Origin: Halomonas sp. SpR1
GTDB taxonomy: Bacteria > Pseudomonadota > Gammaproteobacteria > Pseudomonadales > Halomonadaceae
Direction of reading: 5' to 3'
NCBI RefSeq assembly: GCF_031010175.1
Contig: NZ_JAUAMB010000042.1
Location: 1 to 40,844 of the forward strand
Length of the DNA: 40,844 nt
In this document: positions 14,960 to 23,581 of the stretch, piece by piece
Numbering within the stretch: position 1 is the stretch's first letter
Layout: every line of letters begins with the position of its first letter
Notes under the pieces: model-generated
What the model was told of the DNA's origin: nothing
Database searches by the model: none
What the model saw: the letters and a program-made list of their open reading frames with translations, nothing else
Position numbers and translations under genes: made by a program

Positions 14960-15973
14960 TTAGCGAACATTGCCCGCCGTGCGCGCTTTTCGATACGCGG
15001 CGGGCGAGTTGCCTGTCCAGGTTTTGAAAGCCCGGCTAAAGCAGGCGAGATCCTCGAAGCTCAACGCTTCTGCAATGTTGACAAGGGGCTTCTCACTGCA
15101 GGTGAGTGCCTGAATAGCGACATCGCGGCGGTACTCATCCTTGACTGCTTGAAAGTGGGTGCCCTCCACTTTTAAATGCCGCGCTAGCGTGCGTGCAGAC
15201 ATATGTAGCGCATCGGCGGCGCTATGCACCGTGCCTGCCGTCAGCAAATGGCGTGAAAGGTGTTCCCGCACCCGGTGAGTGAGCAGGCGATCAGCAAACG
15301 ACACATAGAACCAGTCCGCCGGGGCACGCTTGAGAAAAGCGCCCAGGTGCTTCTTGGTTTGTCGGATAGGGTGATCAAGCAATCCGCGATCAATATAGAT
15401 GGCGGTTTGTGGCTGATCAAAGCGCACCGTACCTGGGTAAAAGTAGAGATAGTCAGCGCTGTGAGGCGGCTGGGCGTAAGCGCACTCCATCAAAATGGGC
15501 GGTATTTTACGCGCAATCATCCACGACGCGATGCCATGAAATAGCTTGAGCATCAGCTCATGAATTAAAATGCGGCTGCCCACCAAGGGAGAATGCTCCA
15601 CCAGTGCCATGCGGGCCAAGTCACCTTCAAGAGTAAACGCATAGCCAAAATCATCGAGCAGAATACGAAAAAACTGCGTATAGCGATGCAGCGCCACCTG
15701 TAGGTTGGGCGCATCCAGCATGCTTAAACACAGCAGTTTTAGTGTGCCACCCCGCAGCGGGCGGGAAAAAAAGCCGGGCGTTTCGTCATCCAGTTCGTTC
15801 ACCAGCCCGCGATAGAGTTCAGCAAACTGCTCAACGGTGACCCGACCATGGGGAGCCGAAAGTAAAAACGGTGAAATACCCGCCCGTTCCAAATAGCGGG
15901 TGGGCGGTGTCTCGCTGTCTGGTAAGCCTTTAAATAGCTCATTTACAAAATGCATCGAGACGGTCACCGTCAT
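14960..15973 (-). CDS. AraC family transcriptional regulator (OruR/AraC_arab_2 type)
   Basis: A DNA-binding regulator of 337 residues. The N-terminal about 230 residues form the Arabinose_bd-like sensor seen in OruR/ArgR-type AraC proteins (RYLERAGISPFLL, then AELYRGLVNELDDETPGFFSRPLRGGTLKLLC). The C-terminal 100 residues are the double helix-turn-helix (ALHMSARTLARHLKVEGTHFQAVKDEYR and NIAEALSFEDLACFSRAFKTWTGNSPAAYR). ATG 15973 (MTVTVS) is preferred to 16021 because AAAGG precedes it. It converges on the CoA operon and is a plausible regulator of it. Such regulators commonly sit beside their catabolic targets. Confidence 0.92.
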   Translation of the reverse strand: MTVTVSMHFVNELFKGLPDSETPPTRYLERAGISPFLLSAPHGRVTVEQFAELYRGLVNELDDETPGFFSRPLRGGTLKLLCLSMLDAPNLQVALHRYTQFFRILLDDFGYAFTLEGDLARMALVEHSPLVGSRILIHELMLKLFHGIASWMIARKIPPILMECAYAQPPHSADYLYFYPGTVRFDQPQTAIYIDRGLLDHPIRQTKKHLGAFLKRAPADWFYVSFADRLLTHRVREHLSRHLLTAGTVHSAADALHMSARTLARHLKVEGTHFQAVKDEYRRDVAIQALTCSEKPLVNIAEALSFEDLACFSRAFKTWTGNSPAAYRKARTAGNVR

Positions 15974-16125
15974 TGTCAGTCCGCCTTTAAAGTAGTGACT
16001 ATTGCTAGTGTTACGATACATGATGGCAAAACGTTACCACGCTGGTGGTTTCCTCTCTATAAGGTTCCCCCTCACGGCGCGCTCATGCGTTACACTGTGC
16101 GCCTCACGATTAAGGAGGACACCGC

Positions 16126-18042
16126 GTGACCCTGTTACGACTCGAACAGCTGCAACTCGCCTACGGCACCCATGTACTACTCAATCGCGCCGACCTGACA
16201 GTTGAAAAAGGCGAGCGGCTGGCGCTGGTCGGGCGCAACGGCACCGGCAAGTCCACCCTGCTGAAGCTGGTGGCGGGGGATATCCTGCCCGATGATGGCT
16301 CAATCTGGCGCGCGCCTGGCCTTAAAATAGGCGTGTTGTCCCAGGAGTTACCTGAGTCATCCGGCCTGACTATTTTCGATATGGTGGCCCAGGGCCTGCC
16401 GGAAGCGGGGGGACTGCTTTCCGAATACGATCATCTTATCAATGATCCCGACCCCGATATGGATCGCATGGCGACCCTGCAAACGCGCTTGGAAGCCATT
16501 GATGGCTGGTCTTTCCACCAGCGTATCGACACCGTACTGACCCGCTTGGGCTTGCCCCCTGCGGCTGAGATGAGCTCGCTCTCCGGCGGCTGGCGCCGTC
16601 GGGTAGCGCTGGCGCGGGCGCTGGTTGCCGAGCCCGATCTGCTGCTGCTCGATGAGCCCACCAACCACTTGGATTTAGACACCATTGCCTGGTTGGAAGA
16701 GCAGCTACTGGCCTTCAACGCTGCGGTACTGTTGATTACCCACGACCGGGCGTTTCTCTCCAAGCTGGCGACCAATATTCTCGAGCTGGATCGAGGCCAG
16801 CTAGGCCGCTACCCCGGCAAATACGAAGAGTATCAGGCCCGCAAGCAGCACGAGCTGGAAGTGGAAGCGCGAGAGAACGCCGAGTTCGATAAAAAGCTCG
16901 CCCAAGAGGAAGCCTGGATTCGCCAGGGTGTTAAAGCACGACGTACTCGCAACGAAGGGCGGGTAAGGGCGCTTGAGGCAATGCGTAACGAACGCAGCCA
17001 GCGCCGAGAGCGCCAGGGTAATGCCAACTTGACGGTGGATCGCGGCGAGCGCACCGGCAAGCGCGTTGTAGAACTGCAGGGCGTCACCCAGCGTTTTGGC
17101 GATGAGGTGATACTACGCGATATTAACCTTGAGGTGCTGCGTGGTGACCGTATTGGTTTCCTGGGACGCAACGGTGCGGGCAAGACAACGTTGCTGAAAA
17201 TCCTGCTGGGCGAATTGGAACCCAGTGAAGGTAAGGTACAGATGGGCACCAATCTGAAAGTGGCCTATTTCGATCAGCTGCGCGCCGGGCTCGAACTGGA
17301 AAAAACCGTCTACGACAACGTTGCTCAAGGTAGTGATCGCGTCAGCGTGGGCGGAAAAGATCGCCATGTAATGAGCTACCTGCAGGACTTTCTGTTCACC
17401 CCCGAACGGGTGCGCCAGCCGGTTAAAGCGCTCTCCGGGGGCGAGTCCAACCGTCTGCTGTTAGCCAAGCTGTTCACCCAGCCAGCTAACGTGCTGGTGC
17501 TCGATGAGCCGACCAACGATCTCGATATGGAAACACTGGAGCTGCTCGAAGAGCTGCTGCTCAATTTCGATGGCACGCTGCTGCTGGTCTCCCACGACCG
17601 AACATTTATGGATAACGTGGTCACCAGCATGCTCGCCTTTGAAGGCGATGGCGTTGTGCGTGAATACGTGGGTGGCTATACCGACTGGATTCGCCAAGGG
17701 GGCAAGCTGCCGCCAGCGCCTTGGGAAGGCGCGGCGCGCCAGCGTACCGAACCTACTTCAGAAGCGCCTAAAAAGGTCGCTGAAGAACCGGCTGCACCAG
17801 CGAAAAAGAGCGTCAAACTCTCTTACAATGTACAGCGTGAGTTAGATGCACTGCCCGTCGAAATCGAGCGTCTTGAAGGGGAAATAGCGGCGTTAGAGAG
17901 TGAAATTGGTGACCCTGCGTTTTATCAGCAGGACGCTGACGCCGTGACGGCTAAGCTGCAAACGCTTGAAAAAGTGCAAAAGGCGTTAGAAGTCGCCATG
18001 GAGCGCTGGATGGAACTGGAAGCGATGGCTGCAGGGGAGTAA
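16126..18042 (+). CDS. uup: ABC-F family ATPase Uup
   Basis: A soluble duplicated ABC ATPase of the ABC-F group, linked in E. coli to ribosome function, branched DNA intermediates and transposon precise excision. The 638-residue protein has Walker A GRNGTGKS (36-43) and LSGGWRRRVALARAL signature in domain 1, a second Walker A GRNGAGKT and LSGGESNRLLLAKL in domain 2, the charged inter-domain linker QARKQHELEVEARENAEFDKK, and a C-terminal coiled-coil tail (after residue about 545), which separates Uup from EttA and YheS. The GTG start has a perfect TAAGGAGG at 16111-16118. Transcribed alone, divergent from araC. Confidence 0.93.
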   Translation: MTLLRLEQLQLAYGTHVLLNRADLTVEKGERLALVGRNGTGKSTLLKLVAGDILPDDGSIWRAPGLKIGVLSQELPESSGLTIFDMVAQGLPEAGGLLSEYDHLINDPDPDMDRMATLQTRLEAIDGWSFHQRIDTVLTRLGLPPAAEMSSLSGGWRRRVALARALVAEPDLLLLDEPTNHLDLDTIAWLEEQLLAFNAAVLLITHDRAFLSKLATNILELDRGQLGRYPGKYEEYQARKQHELEVEARENAEFDKKLAQEEAWIRQGVKARRTRNEGRVRALEAMRNERSQRRERQGNANLTVDRGERTGKRVVELQGVTQRFGDEVILRDINLEVLRGDRIGFLGRNGAGKTTLLKILLGELEPSEGKVQMGTNLKVAYFDQLRAGLELEKTVYDNVAQGSDRVSVGGKDRHVMSYLQDFLFTPERVRQPVKALSGGESNRLLLAKLFTQPANVLVLDEPTNDLDMETLELLEELLLNFDGTLLLVSHDRTFMDNVVTSMLAFEGDGVVREYVGGYTDWIRQGGKLPPAPWEGAARQRTEPTSEAPKKVAEEPAAPAKKSVKLSYNVQRELDALPVEIERLEGEIAALESEIGDPAFYQQDADAVTAKLQTLEKVQKALEVAMERWMELEAMAAGE

Positions 18043-18054
18043 CTCAGTAACGTT

Positions 18055-18082
18055 AAAAGGCGCCGTGTAGGCGCCTTTTTTG
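18055..18082. terminator. Bidirectional terminator between uup and the usp gene
   Basis: AAAAGGCGCC-GTGTA-GGCGCCTTTTTT forms a 10-bp perfect stem with A and T runs on both sides. It can therefore serve both convergent genes. Confidence 0.93.
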
Positions 18083-18106
18083 TCAGCGGTATCACGTAGT
18101 GGGTTG

Positions 18107-18559
18107 TTACTCGTCGCTTTCTTCGCCTTTTTTACCCACGCGTACCGCGAGGACATCGCACTGGGCGCCGTGCAGCACACCGGTAGAGGTTGAGCCCAGC
18201 AGCAGGGCAAAGCCATGGCGGCCATGGGAGCCCACCACGATCAAGTCCACATCGTGCTCTTCAGCAAAACGGTGGATTTCGGTGTCGGGCATACCGACGA
18301 CGACGTGCTGGTCAGCCTCGGCAATATGTGGGGCAGCAATTTCGGCCAAGCGTTTTTTAGCGTGTTCATCCAGCTGATCTTGAATGCTGGTCAAGTCCAT
18401 GGGGATATCGCCACCGTAGGCAAACCCAAGCGGTTCCAGGGTATGCATAATAGAAATTTTGGCTTGATCGTTGCGCTCTGCAATCGCCACCGCACGTTCC
18501 AAAATCTTGTGGGAATCTTTGGTGAGGTCAACGGCAACTAAAATGTGGTGATAGCTCAT
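18107..18559 (-). CDS. Universal stress protein, UspA family
   Basis: A 150-residue cytoplasmic stress-response protein. It starts with YHHILVAVDLTKDSHKIL, whose Asp is the nucleotide-binding residue of the fold, and has the mid-protein segment VDLIVVGSHGRHGFALLLGST, the ATP-binding G-x2-G-x8-G-S loop seen in ATP-binding Usp proteins. ATG 18559 is chosen because AAGGAG lies 7 bp upstream, whereas a start 57 bp earlier lacks a site and adds non-family residues. It converges on uup. In Halomonas a related protein (TeaD) regulates an ectoine transporter, but no transporter is adjacent here, so no such role is claimed. Confidence 0.93.
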   Translation of the reverse strand: MSYHHILVAVDLTKDSHKILERAVAIAERNDQAKISIMHTLEPLGFAYGGDIPMDLTSIQDQLDEHAKKRLAEIAAPHIAEADQHVVVGMPDTEIHRFAEEHDVDLIVVGSHGRHGFALLLGSTSTGVLHGAQCDVLAVRVGKKGEESDE

Positions 18560-18753
18560 GGCGTATCTCCTTGGCATGGAAGCACTGGTTAACAAAGAAA
18601 AAAGCTCTTTGTTCAATGACCTTTACTTTAGATGGCGTGTCCTTTTTTAACAATAGCAAGCGGTTTAACAATGACTTGGGTCAAAACACCGATCTGAGTC
18701 ATGTCCTTTAGAATAGTGTATACCGTGTGGCTCATGTGGAGGTAAATGTAGAG

Positions 18754-19320
18754 ATGGATTGGTTTATTATAGTCTTTATTCTGATGTTAGTGATTGCGCC
18801 CGTGATGTGGCTAAAGCCCAGCCCGCGCCAAAAGCGCCAACAGGCGCTACGTTCACAAATCTCCAAGCAGGGCGTCAGCATCAAACTGGAAAAGCCGCCG
18901 CTGCACCATTTTAGAGGCACCATGCCTGCCTACCGTTGGCACTTTCCCCAGGAAGGACCCGGCCCGGATTTTCTGCTGGTAAGAGACAGCAATGCCAGTG
19001 ATGCGTTAGCACCCTATTACGCAGGCTGGCGTTGGCGTATAGCTCCCTTGCGCCCATTACCCGATGATGCGGAGGCACCCTTGAAAGCGTTGCTTGAACG
19101 CTTACCCCAGGACGCGCTGGTGGTGCAATCAACGCCTTATGCGCTGACGCTTTGGTGGTGGGAGTCGCAAACCGCGGAGCGATTCGCGACCTATCTACCC
19201 GAATTTCAACAGCTGCGCGATGCCCTGCGTGGCCACGCCGACCAGCCTTTCAGCCAGCTGCTAAAGGGCACTGAGCAGGTTTCGCCCACCGTCAGCGATC
19301 AAGATGACGGGCTGTCTTGA
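18754..19320 (+). CDS. Membrane-anchored hypothetical protein, 188 residues
   Basis: I do not recognise a named family. An N-terminal membrane segment (DWFIIVFILMLVIAPVMWL, residues 2-20) is followed by a basic stretch (PRQKRQQALRSQ) and then a soluble Trp-rich domain (YRWHFPQEGPGPDFLL, YAGWRWRIAPLRPLP and LTLWWWESQTAERF). The arrangement implies one anchor with the basic stretch and domain in the cytoplasm. ATG 18754 is preferred over an in-frame GTG at 18727 because TGGAGG (18737-18742) lies upstream and the anchor then begins at residue 2. The 3' end overlaps the convergent MarR gene by 22 bp. Confidence 0.72.
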   Translation: MDWFIIVFILMLVIAPVMWLKPSPRQKRQQALRSQISKQGVSIKLEKPPLHHFRGTMPAYRWHFPQEGPGPDFLLVRDSNASDALAPYYAGWRWRIAPLRPLPDDAEAPLKALLERLPQDALVVQSTPYALTLWWWESQTAERFATYLPEFQQLRDALRGHADQPFSQLLKGTEQVSPTVSDQDDGLS

Positions 19321-19751
19321 TCGCGTGCTTGTATCGCTAGTCCATTCGCTTCAATCACCGCCAACCAATCGTTGAGTTGTTCAAGGTTCTCCTCGCTTAA
19401 GCCAGCGAACATCTCCTTGCGCGCCTGCTGGGCAACGCTGTCGATCTGTTCTAACAGCGGCATAGCGGCAGGCGTGAGATAAATACGCTTGCTGCGGCGG
19501 TCGTTGTCGCAGGCTCGGCGCTCTACCAGGCCTTGTTCCTCAAGCTGGCCAAGGGTGCGCACCAGCGAGGGCGCCTCAACACCAATAACGCGGGCGAGGT
19601 CGCACTGTGGGTGGCCTTCGCCCAGCCGCCACAGGTGATACAGCGTCACCCAGCGTGTTTGGGTTAAACCCAGAGGCGCCAAGCGGCGATCCAAGATGGA
19701 GCGCCATAAATGGGGCAAGCGTGCGATGCGAAATCCAATCGTTGAAGCCAT
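19299..19751 (-). CDS. MarR/SlyA family transcriptional regulator
   Basis: A 150-residue dimeric winged-helix regulator. The sequence GFRIARLPHLWRSILDRRLAPLGLTQTRWVTLYHL matches the SlyA N-terminal dimerisation helices, and the wing region EAPSLVRTLGQLEEQGLVERRACDNDRRSKRIYLT is the MarR signature. MarR proteins usually repress a neighbouring gene and respond to phenolic or oxidative ligands. Candidates here are its own promoter and, on the same strand upstream, the DUF5924 gene. The 76-bp gap upstream has no obvious palindrome. Confidence 0.93.
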   Translation of the reverse strand: MASTIGFRIARLPHLWRSILDRRLAPLGLTQTRWVTLYHLWRLGEGHPQCDLARVIGVEAPSLVRTLGQLEEQGLVERRACDNDRRSKRIYLTPAAMPLLEQIDSVAQQARKEMFAGLSEENLEQLNDWLAVIEANGLAIQARDQDSPSS

Positions 19752-19827
19752 AGGTAACTAGCTGCCAATAAGTATGAGTATAGGAATTGTCATAAGCTGC
19801 GCCGCTGAATGCAAGGTGCTTAACCAT

Positions 19828-20982
19828 TCAATCTTCTGGTTGCGCCTCTTCATCATTAGGGCTACCTGGCACAAATCGACGTAAGTTTAATCCACTTAGG
19901 CCACTGGCGCGTATTTCTCCATCTGCCAGCGAGGCGTGCTGAGGGTCTGCTGACACCTCAAAACGTATCAAACCTAAGCGCTGGCCAGTCCCCGTCATGA
20001 TATCGATGCGCCAATCCCCAGTAGGGTCTTCGGGGAAATTTTGTTTGTGACTCCACGCGCGATAACCCTGTTCGCGTCCACCATCGATATTAAGTTCCAC
20101 AACGTCCATTGGCTCACCATTATGATGCCAAGCATGGGTAATGGTTTCACTTAATCCCCGCGGTGCCCGAATAGCGGTATACACATAAAGGCCATTCTCG
20201 CTGATGGCTTGCGGTGTTAATACCATAGAGCCTTGAGGCAGGCGCTGTTCAACATCAAAACCGGGAGACAGTGCGCTACTGGTCATCCACATGCTGGCGG
20301 GGGGTACCCAGATGCGACCAAGCCAAGCGCCATAGGCAAGTAACAGCGTCAGCACAAAAAAAGCGCACCAGCGTTTGAGCGAGCGCTGCTTGAGCAAGTG
20401 CCAAAAACTTGGCAGGGCTAGCAAAATGGTGATTCCCAGGGCCAGCAGCAGGCTTTGGCCGGTGGTGAGGTGCACCATGATGGGGAGAGTGACCAGCAGC
20501 ACCAGGAAAACGCACTGGGCATGAAAGACGAAATACAGACTGCGCCAACGCTCCGCGACCTTGAAATAGAGCGGATCGATAATCGACAGTAGCGCCATGC
20601 CGCCTACCAATAGCGCAAACAGCGTCTGTCCGCTATTCCACACGGTGGTGACTAAAATAAACGGCAGCGTGAAGAAAAGTGTCTCCTGGTGAATCATTTG
20701 CGCAATAAAGTTGGTCACGCCCCGAGGGGGTGTGGGATGCCCACGGCGTGACAGCCAGCGGCTGATCAAACCTTCGGAGAGCAGTAGTGCCCAGGCGAAC
20801 AGTAAACCCAACGCCAGTGCTGCGCCCAACCACTGCTGGCGATCGACAAGAAAGAAACTGCCTAAACCAGCAGCGAACGCCATGGGTGGCCACAGCCAGC
20901 TCCACGGTTTTAACCGTTCGACTATGCTTTCAATACGCCGTTGAACGGCCTCAATGCGCGATGGCGTAAGCAGTGCGCCCAT
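19828..20982 (-). CDS. DUF5924/DUF2914 membrane protein
   Basis: 384 residues. After a basic N-terminal helix (SRIEAVQRRIESIVERLKPW) come about seven hydrophobic segments between residues 30 and 225 (for example FILVTTVW, LLSIIDPLYF, VFLVLLVTLPIMV), matching DUF5924. The C-terminal roughly 150 residues form a soluble beta-sandwich-like DUF2914 domain with AWHHNGEPMDVVELNIDGG, GYRAWSHKQNFPEDPTGDWRIDI and GQRLGLIRFEV. The C-terminal domain probably lies outside the cytoplasmic membrane. Function is unknown. It is upstream of the MarR gene on the same strand (76-bp gap). Confidence 0.82.
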   Translation of the reverse strand: MGALLTPSRIEAVQRRIESIVERLKPWSWLWPPMAFAAGLGSFFLVDRQQWLGAALALGLLFAWALLLSEGLISRWLSRRGHPTPPRGVTNFIAQMIHQETLFFTLPFILVTTVWNSGQTLFALLVGGMALLSIIDPLYFKVAERWRSLYFVFHAQCVFLVLLVTLPIMVHLTTGQSLLLALGITILLALPSFWHLLKQRSLKRWCAFFVLTLLLAYGAWLGRIWVPPASMWMTSSALSPGFDVEQRLPQGSMVLTPQAISENGLYVYTAIRAPRGLSETITHAWHHNGEPMDVVELNIDGGREQGYRAWSHKQNFPEDPTGDWRIDIMTGTGQRLGLIRFEVSADPQHASLADGEIRASGLSGLNLRRFVPGSPNDEEAQPED

Positions 20983-21068
20983 AACAAGGTAACCTACAAA
21001 ATTAAAAGAAGCGTGATCCTAGCAGTATGAACGCACGCAGGGGAGTGCTGGTCTCAATAGATAGATGA

Positions 21069-21228
21069 ATTAGGGTTTTTACGAAAAGTCGGCGAGCGAA
21101 GACTAGACAAGGCAAAAATACGAAAAAAGGACCGGGCTCGCGTTCGAGTTTACGGGTTGTAAATGAGCATTTTGAGGCGATTTTTAACGCCGTATAGTCG
21201 AGCGCAGGCAGTTTTCGTACAAACCCTA
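21069..21228. mobile_element. About 160-bp element with 17-bp terminal inverted repeats (MITE-like or structured RNA)
   Basis: TAGGGTTTTTACGAAAA (21069-21085) and TTTTCGTACAAACCCTA (21212-21228) are inverted repeats matching at 16 of 17 positions. The interior carries CTCG-CGTT-CGAG (21137-21148). The minus strand is open for 93 codons (21002-21283), but that frame has no family resemblance and follows the repeat's composition, so I do not call it a gene. No target-site duplication is visible. From memory, near-identical stretches occur between genes in several Halomonas genomes. The 389-bp gap 20983-21371 otherwise holds only the fadB upstream region. Confidence 0.6.
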
Positions 21229-21371
21229 GCCAAAAGTCTGGGCTTGACGTTGCCATGCAACTCAACCAAGCTAAGGCAATCAAACGACCGTATGAAAGTC
21301 TATGAAAGACGTATGAGAAACGTGGCGGGTTCTCTTTTCAGAGCCAGCCCGAAAATGTGGAGAGAGCGCGG

Positions 21372-23558
21372 ATGATTTATCAAGGCAACGCCATCACGGT
21401 GACACGTCGTGACACCCCGAGTGGCAATGATATCGCAATGCTCACTTTCGACCTGAAAGATGAGTCCGTTAATAAGCTCTCCAGCGCTGTGGTAGCAGAG
21501 CTGGGCGAGGCAGTGAAGGCCATTCAAGCCGAAAGCGGCTTAAAGGGCTTATTGATTGCGAGCGGTAAAGATGTGTTTATCGTGGGCGCCGATATCACCG
21601 AGTTTCACGGCATGTTCTCCAAGGGTGAGGGGCAGATTGCCGAGATGCTTGAGCAGGTGCACGGTATCTTCAATGCCATTGAGGATCTGCCGTTCCCCAC
21701 CGTTACTGCTATCAACGGCTTGGCGCTGGGGGGTGGCTGTGAAGTATTGCTGACCACCGATTTTCGCGTGATGGGCGAGAAAGCCAAGATCGGCCTGCCA
21801 GAAACCAAACTTGGCATTCTGCCCGGCTGGGGCGGCTGTGTTCGGCTGCCGCGCATTATCGGCGCCGATAACGCCATCGAGTGGATTGCCGGTGGTACCG
21901 AAAACCGCGCTGATGCCGCGCTAAAAGTGGGCGCTGTCGATGCGGTGGTAGCAGCCGAGCAGTTGGAAGAGGCGGCGCTGGATATTCTCGACCGTGCCAA
22001 CGCCGGTGAGCTGGATTATCAAGCCCGCCGTGCTGAAAAGACCAGCCCCCTGAAGCTCAACCCCATTGAGCAGATGATGGCCTTTGAAACCGCGAAGGGC
22101 TATGTCGCTGGTAAAGCGGGCCCCCATTATCCGGCGCCGATTGAAGCGATCAAAGTGATCCAAAAAGGCGCGGGTGAAGAGCGTGGCCGCGCCCAGGCGA
22201 TTGAAGCCAAAGCCTTCGCTAAGCTGGCGCTGAGCAGCGTAGCGTTTAACCTGGTTGGCCTGTTCCTGAACGATCAAGTGGTCAAGAAAAAAGCCAGCAA
22301 GTATGAAAAACAGGCTCAGTCAGTGAAGCAGACCGCTGTACTTGGGGCTGGCATCATGGGCGGTGGTATCGCATATCAGAGTGCCTCTAAAGGCACGCCA
22401 ATTCTGATGAAGGATATCAAGGATGACGCGCTAGAGCTGGGCCTGAAAGAAGCCCGTAAGCTTTTTGCCAAGCAGGTAGAGCGCAACAAGCTGACCACCG
22501 AGCAGATGGCGGAGAAGCTAACCAATATTCGTCCGACGCTCTCTTACGGTGATTTTGGCAATGTCGATCTCGTTGTCGAAGCGGTGGTTGAAAACCCCAA
22601 GGTTAAAGATGCCGTGCTAACCGAAGTAGAAGGTTTGGTCGGTGAAAACACCATTCTTACCTCGAACACTTCGACGATTTCCATTAACCGCTTGGCGCAA
22701 AACCTCAAGCGGCCCGAGAACTTCTGCGGTATGCACTTCTTTAACCCCGTGCACCGTATGCCGCTGGTGGAAGTAATTCGTGGCGAGAAAACCTCGGATG
22801 CTGCTGTTGCTGCTACCGTGGCCTACGCGCGGGCAATGGGCAAAACGCCGATCGTGGTTAACGACTGCCCAGGCTTCCTGGTCAACCGGGTGCTGTTCCC
22901 TTACTTTGGCGGCTTCAGCTTCCTGGTTGAGCAGGGCGCTGACTTCCAGCGCGTTGATAAAGTGATGGAGAAGTTCGGTTGGCCCATGGGCCCGGCTTAC
23001 CTGCTGGATGTGGTCGGCCTGGATACCGCAGTGCATGCCAATGAAGTGATGGCGGAAGGCTTCCCTGATCGTATGGCCCGCGAGGGTAAAACCGCCATTC
23101 AGGTCATGTATGACAATGACCGTTTAGGTCAGAAGAATGACAAGGGCTTCTACGCCTACGAAGAGGATAAAAAGGGTAAGCCGAAAAAAGTCACCGATGA
23201 AGCGGCTTACGCTTTAGTCAACGAGGTGGTGAAAGAGCATAAAGAGTTTTCCGACGAGGACATCATCGCGCGCATGATGGTGCCGCTGTGCCTGGAAACG
23301 GTGCGTTGCCTGGAAGATGGCATCGTAGCCACCCCCGCTGAAGCCGATATGGCGCTGATTTATGGCATCGGCTTCCCGCCGTTCCGCGGTGGTGCGCTGC
23401 GTTACATCGACGCCATGGGCGTGGCGGAGTTCGTTAAGCTAGCAGAAGGCTTGGCCGACGAGCTGGGGCCGCTTTACGCGCCTACCGATAAGCTGCGTCA
23501 GATGGCTCAAAACAACGAGCAATTCTATTCCAGCAACAATTCTGCTACCCAGGCCTAA
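21372..23558 (+). CDS. fadB: Fatty acid oxidation complex subunit alpha FadB
   Basis: Bifunctional enoyl-CoA hydratase and 3-hydroxyacyl-CoA dehydrogenase of beta-oxidation, partner of FadA in an alpha2-beta2 complex. The 728-residue protein has an N-terminal crotonase domain (GLALGGGCEVLLTTDFRVM, LPETKLGILPGWGG with the two catalytic Glu residues), then the NAD-binding GAGIMGGGIAYQSASKG and catalytic-His segment GMHFFNPVHRMPLVEV. ATG 21372 (MIYQGN) aligns with E. coli FadB; GGAGAG precedes it at 21359-21364. fadA follows after 23 bp, as in E. coli and Pseudomonas. It may also serve the CoA operon at 7874-14776, which lacks these activities. Confidence 0.97.
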   Translation: MIYQGNAITVTRRDTPSGNDIAMLTFDLKDESVNKLSSAVVAELGEAVKAIQAESGLKGLLIASGKDVFIVGADITEFHGMFSKGEGQIAEMLEQVHGIFNAIEDLPFPTVTAINGLALGGGCEVLLTTDFRVMGEKAKIGLPETKLGILPGWGGCVRLPRIIGADNAIEWIAGGTENRADAALKVGAVDAVVAAEQLEEAALDILDRANAGELDYQARRAEKTSPLKLNPIEQMMAFETAKGYVAGKAGPHYPAPIEAIKVIQKGAGEERGRAQAIEAKAFAKLALSSVAFNLVGLFLNDQVVKKKASKYEKQAQSVKQTAVLGAGIMGGGIAYQSASKGTPILMKDIKDDALELGLKEARKLFAKQVERNKLTTEQMAEKLTNIRPTLSYGDFGNVDLVVEAVVENPKVKDAVLTEVEGLVGENTILTSNTSTISINRLAQNLKRPENFCGMHFFNPVHRMPLVEVIRGEKTSDAAVAATVAYARAMGKTPIVVNDCPGFLVNRVLFPYFGGFSFLVEQGADFQRVDKVMEKFGWPMGPAYLLDVVGLDTAVHANEVMAEGFPDRMAREGKTAIQVMYDNDRLGQKNDKGFYAYEEDKKGKPKKVTDEAAYALVNEVVKEHKEFSDEDIIARMMVPLCLETVRCLEDGIVATPAEADMALIYGIGFPPFRGGALRYIDAMGVAEFVKLAEGLADELGPLYAPTDKLRQMAQNNEQFYSSNNSATQA

Positions 23559-23581
23559 CCACCACGCACAGGAGAAATATG

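Noticed and set aside
21002..21283. 93-codon minus-strand frame upstream of fadB
   Set aside because: It coincides with the inverted-repeat element, has a low-complexity non-protein-like composition and resembles no family.
21320..21345. GAGAA/TTCTC inverted repeat before fadB as a FadR or PsrA operator
   Set aside because: Arms are only 5 bp with a 10-bp spacer and do not match either published consensus well.
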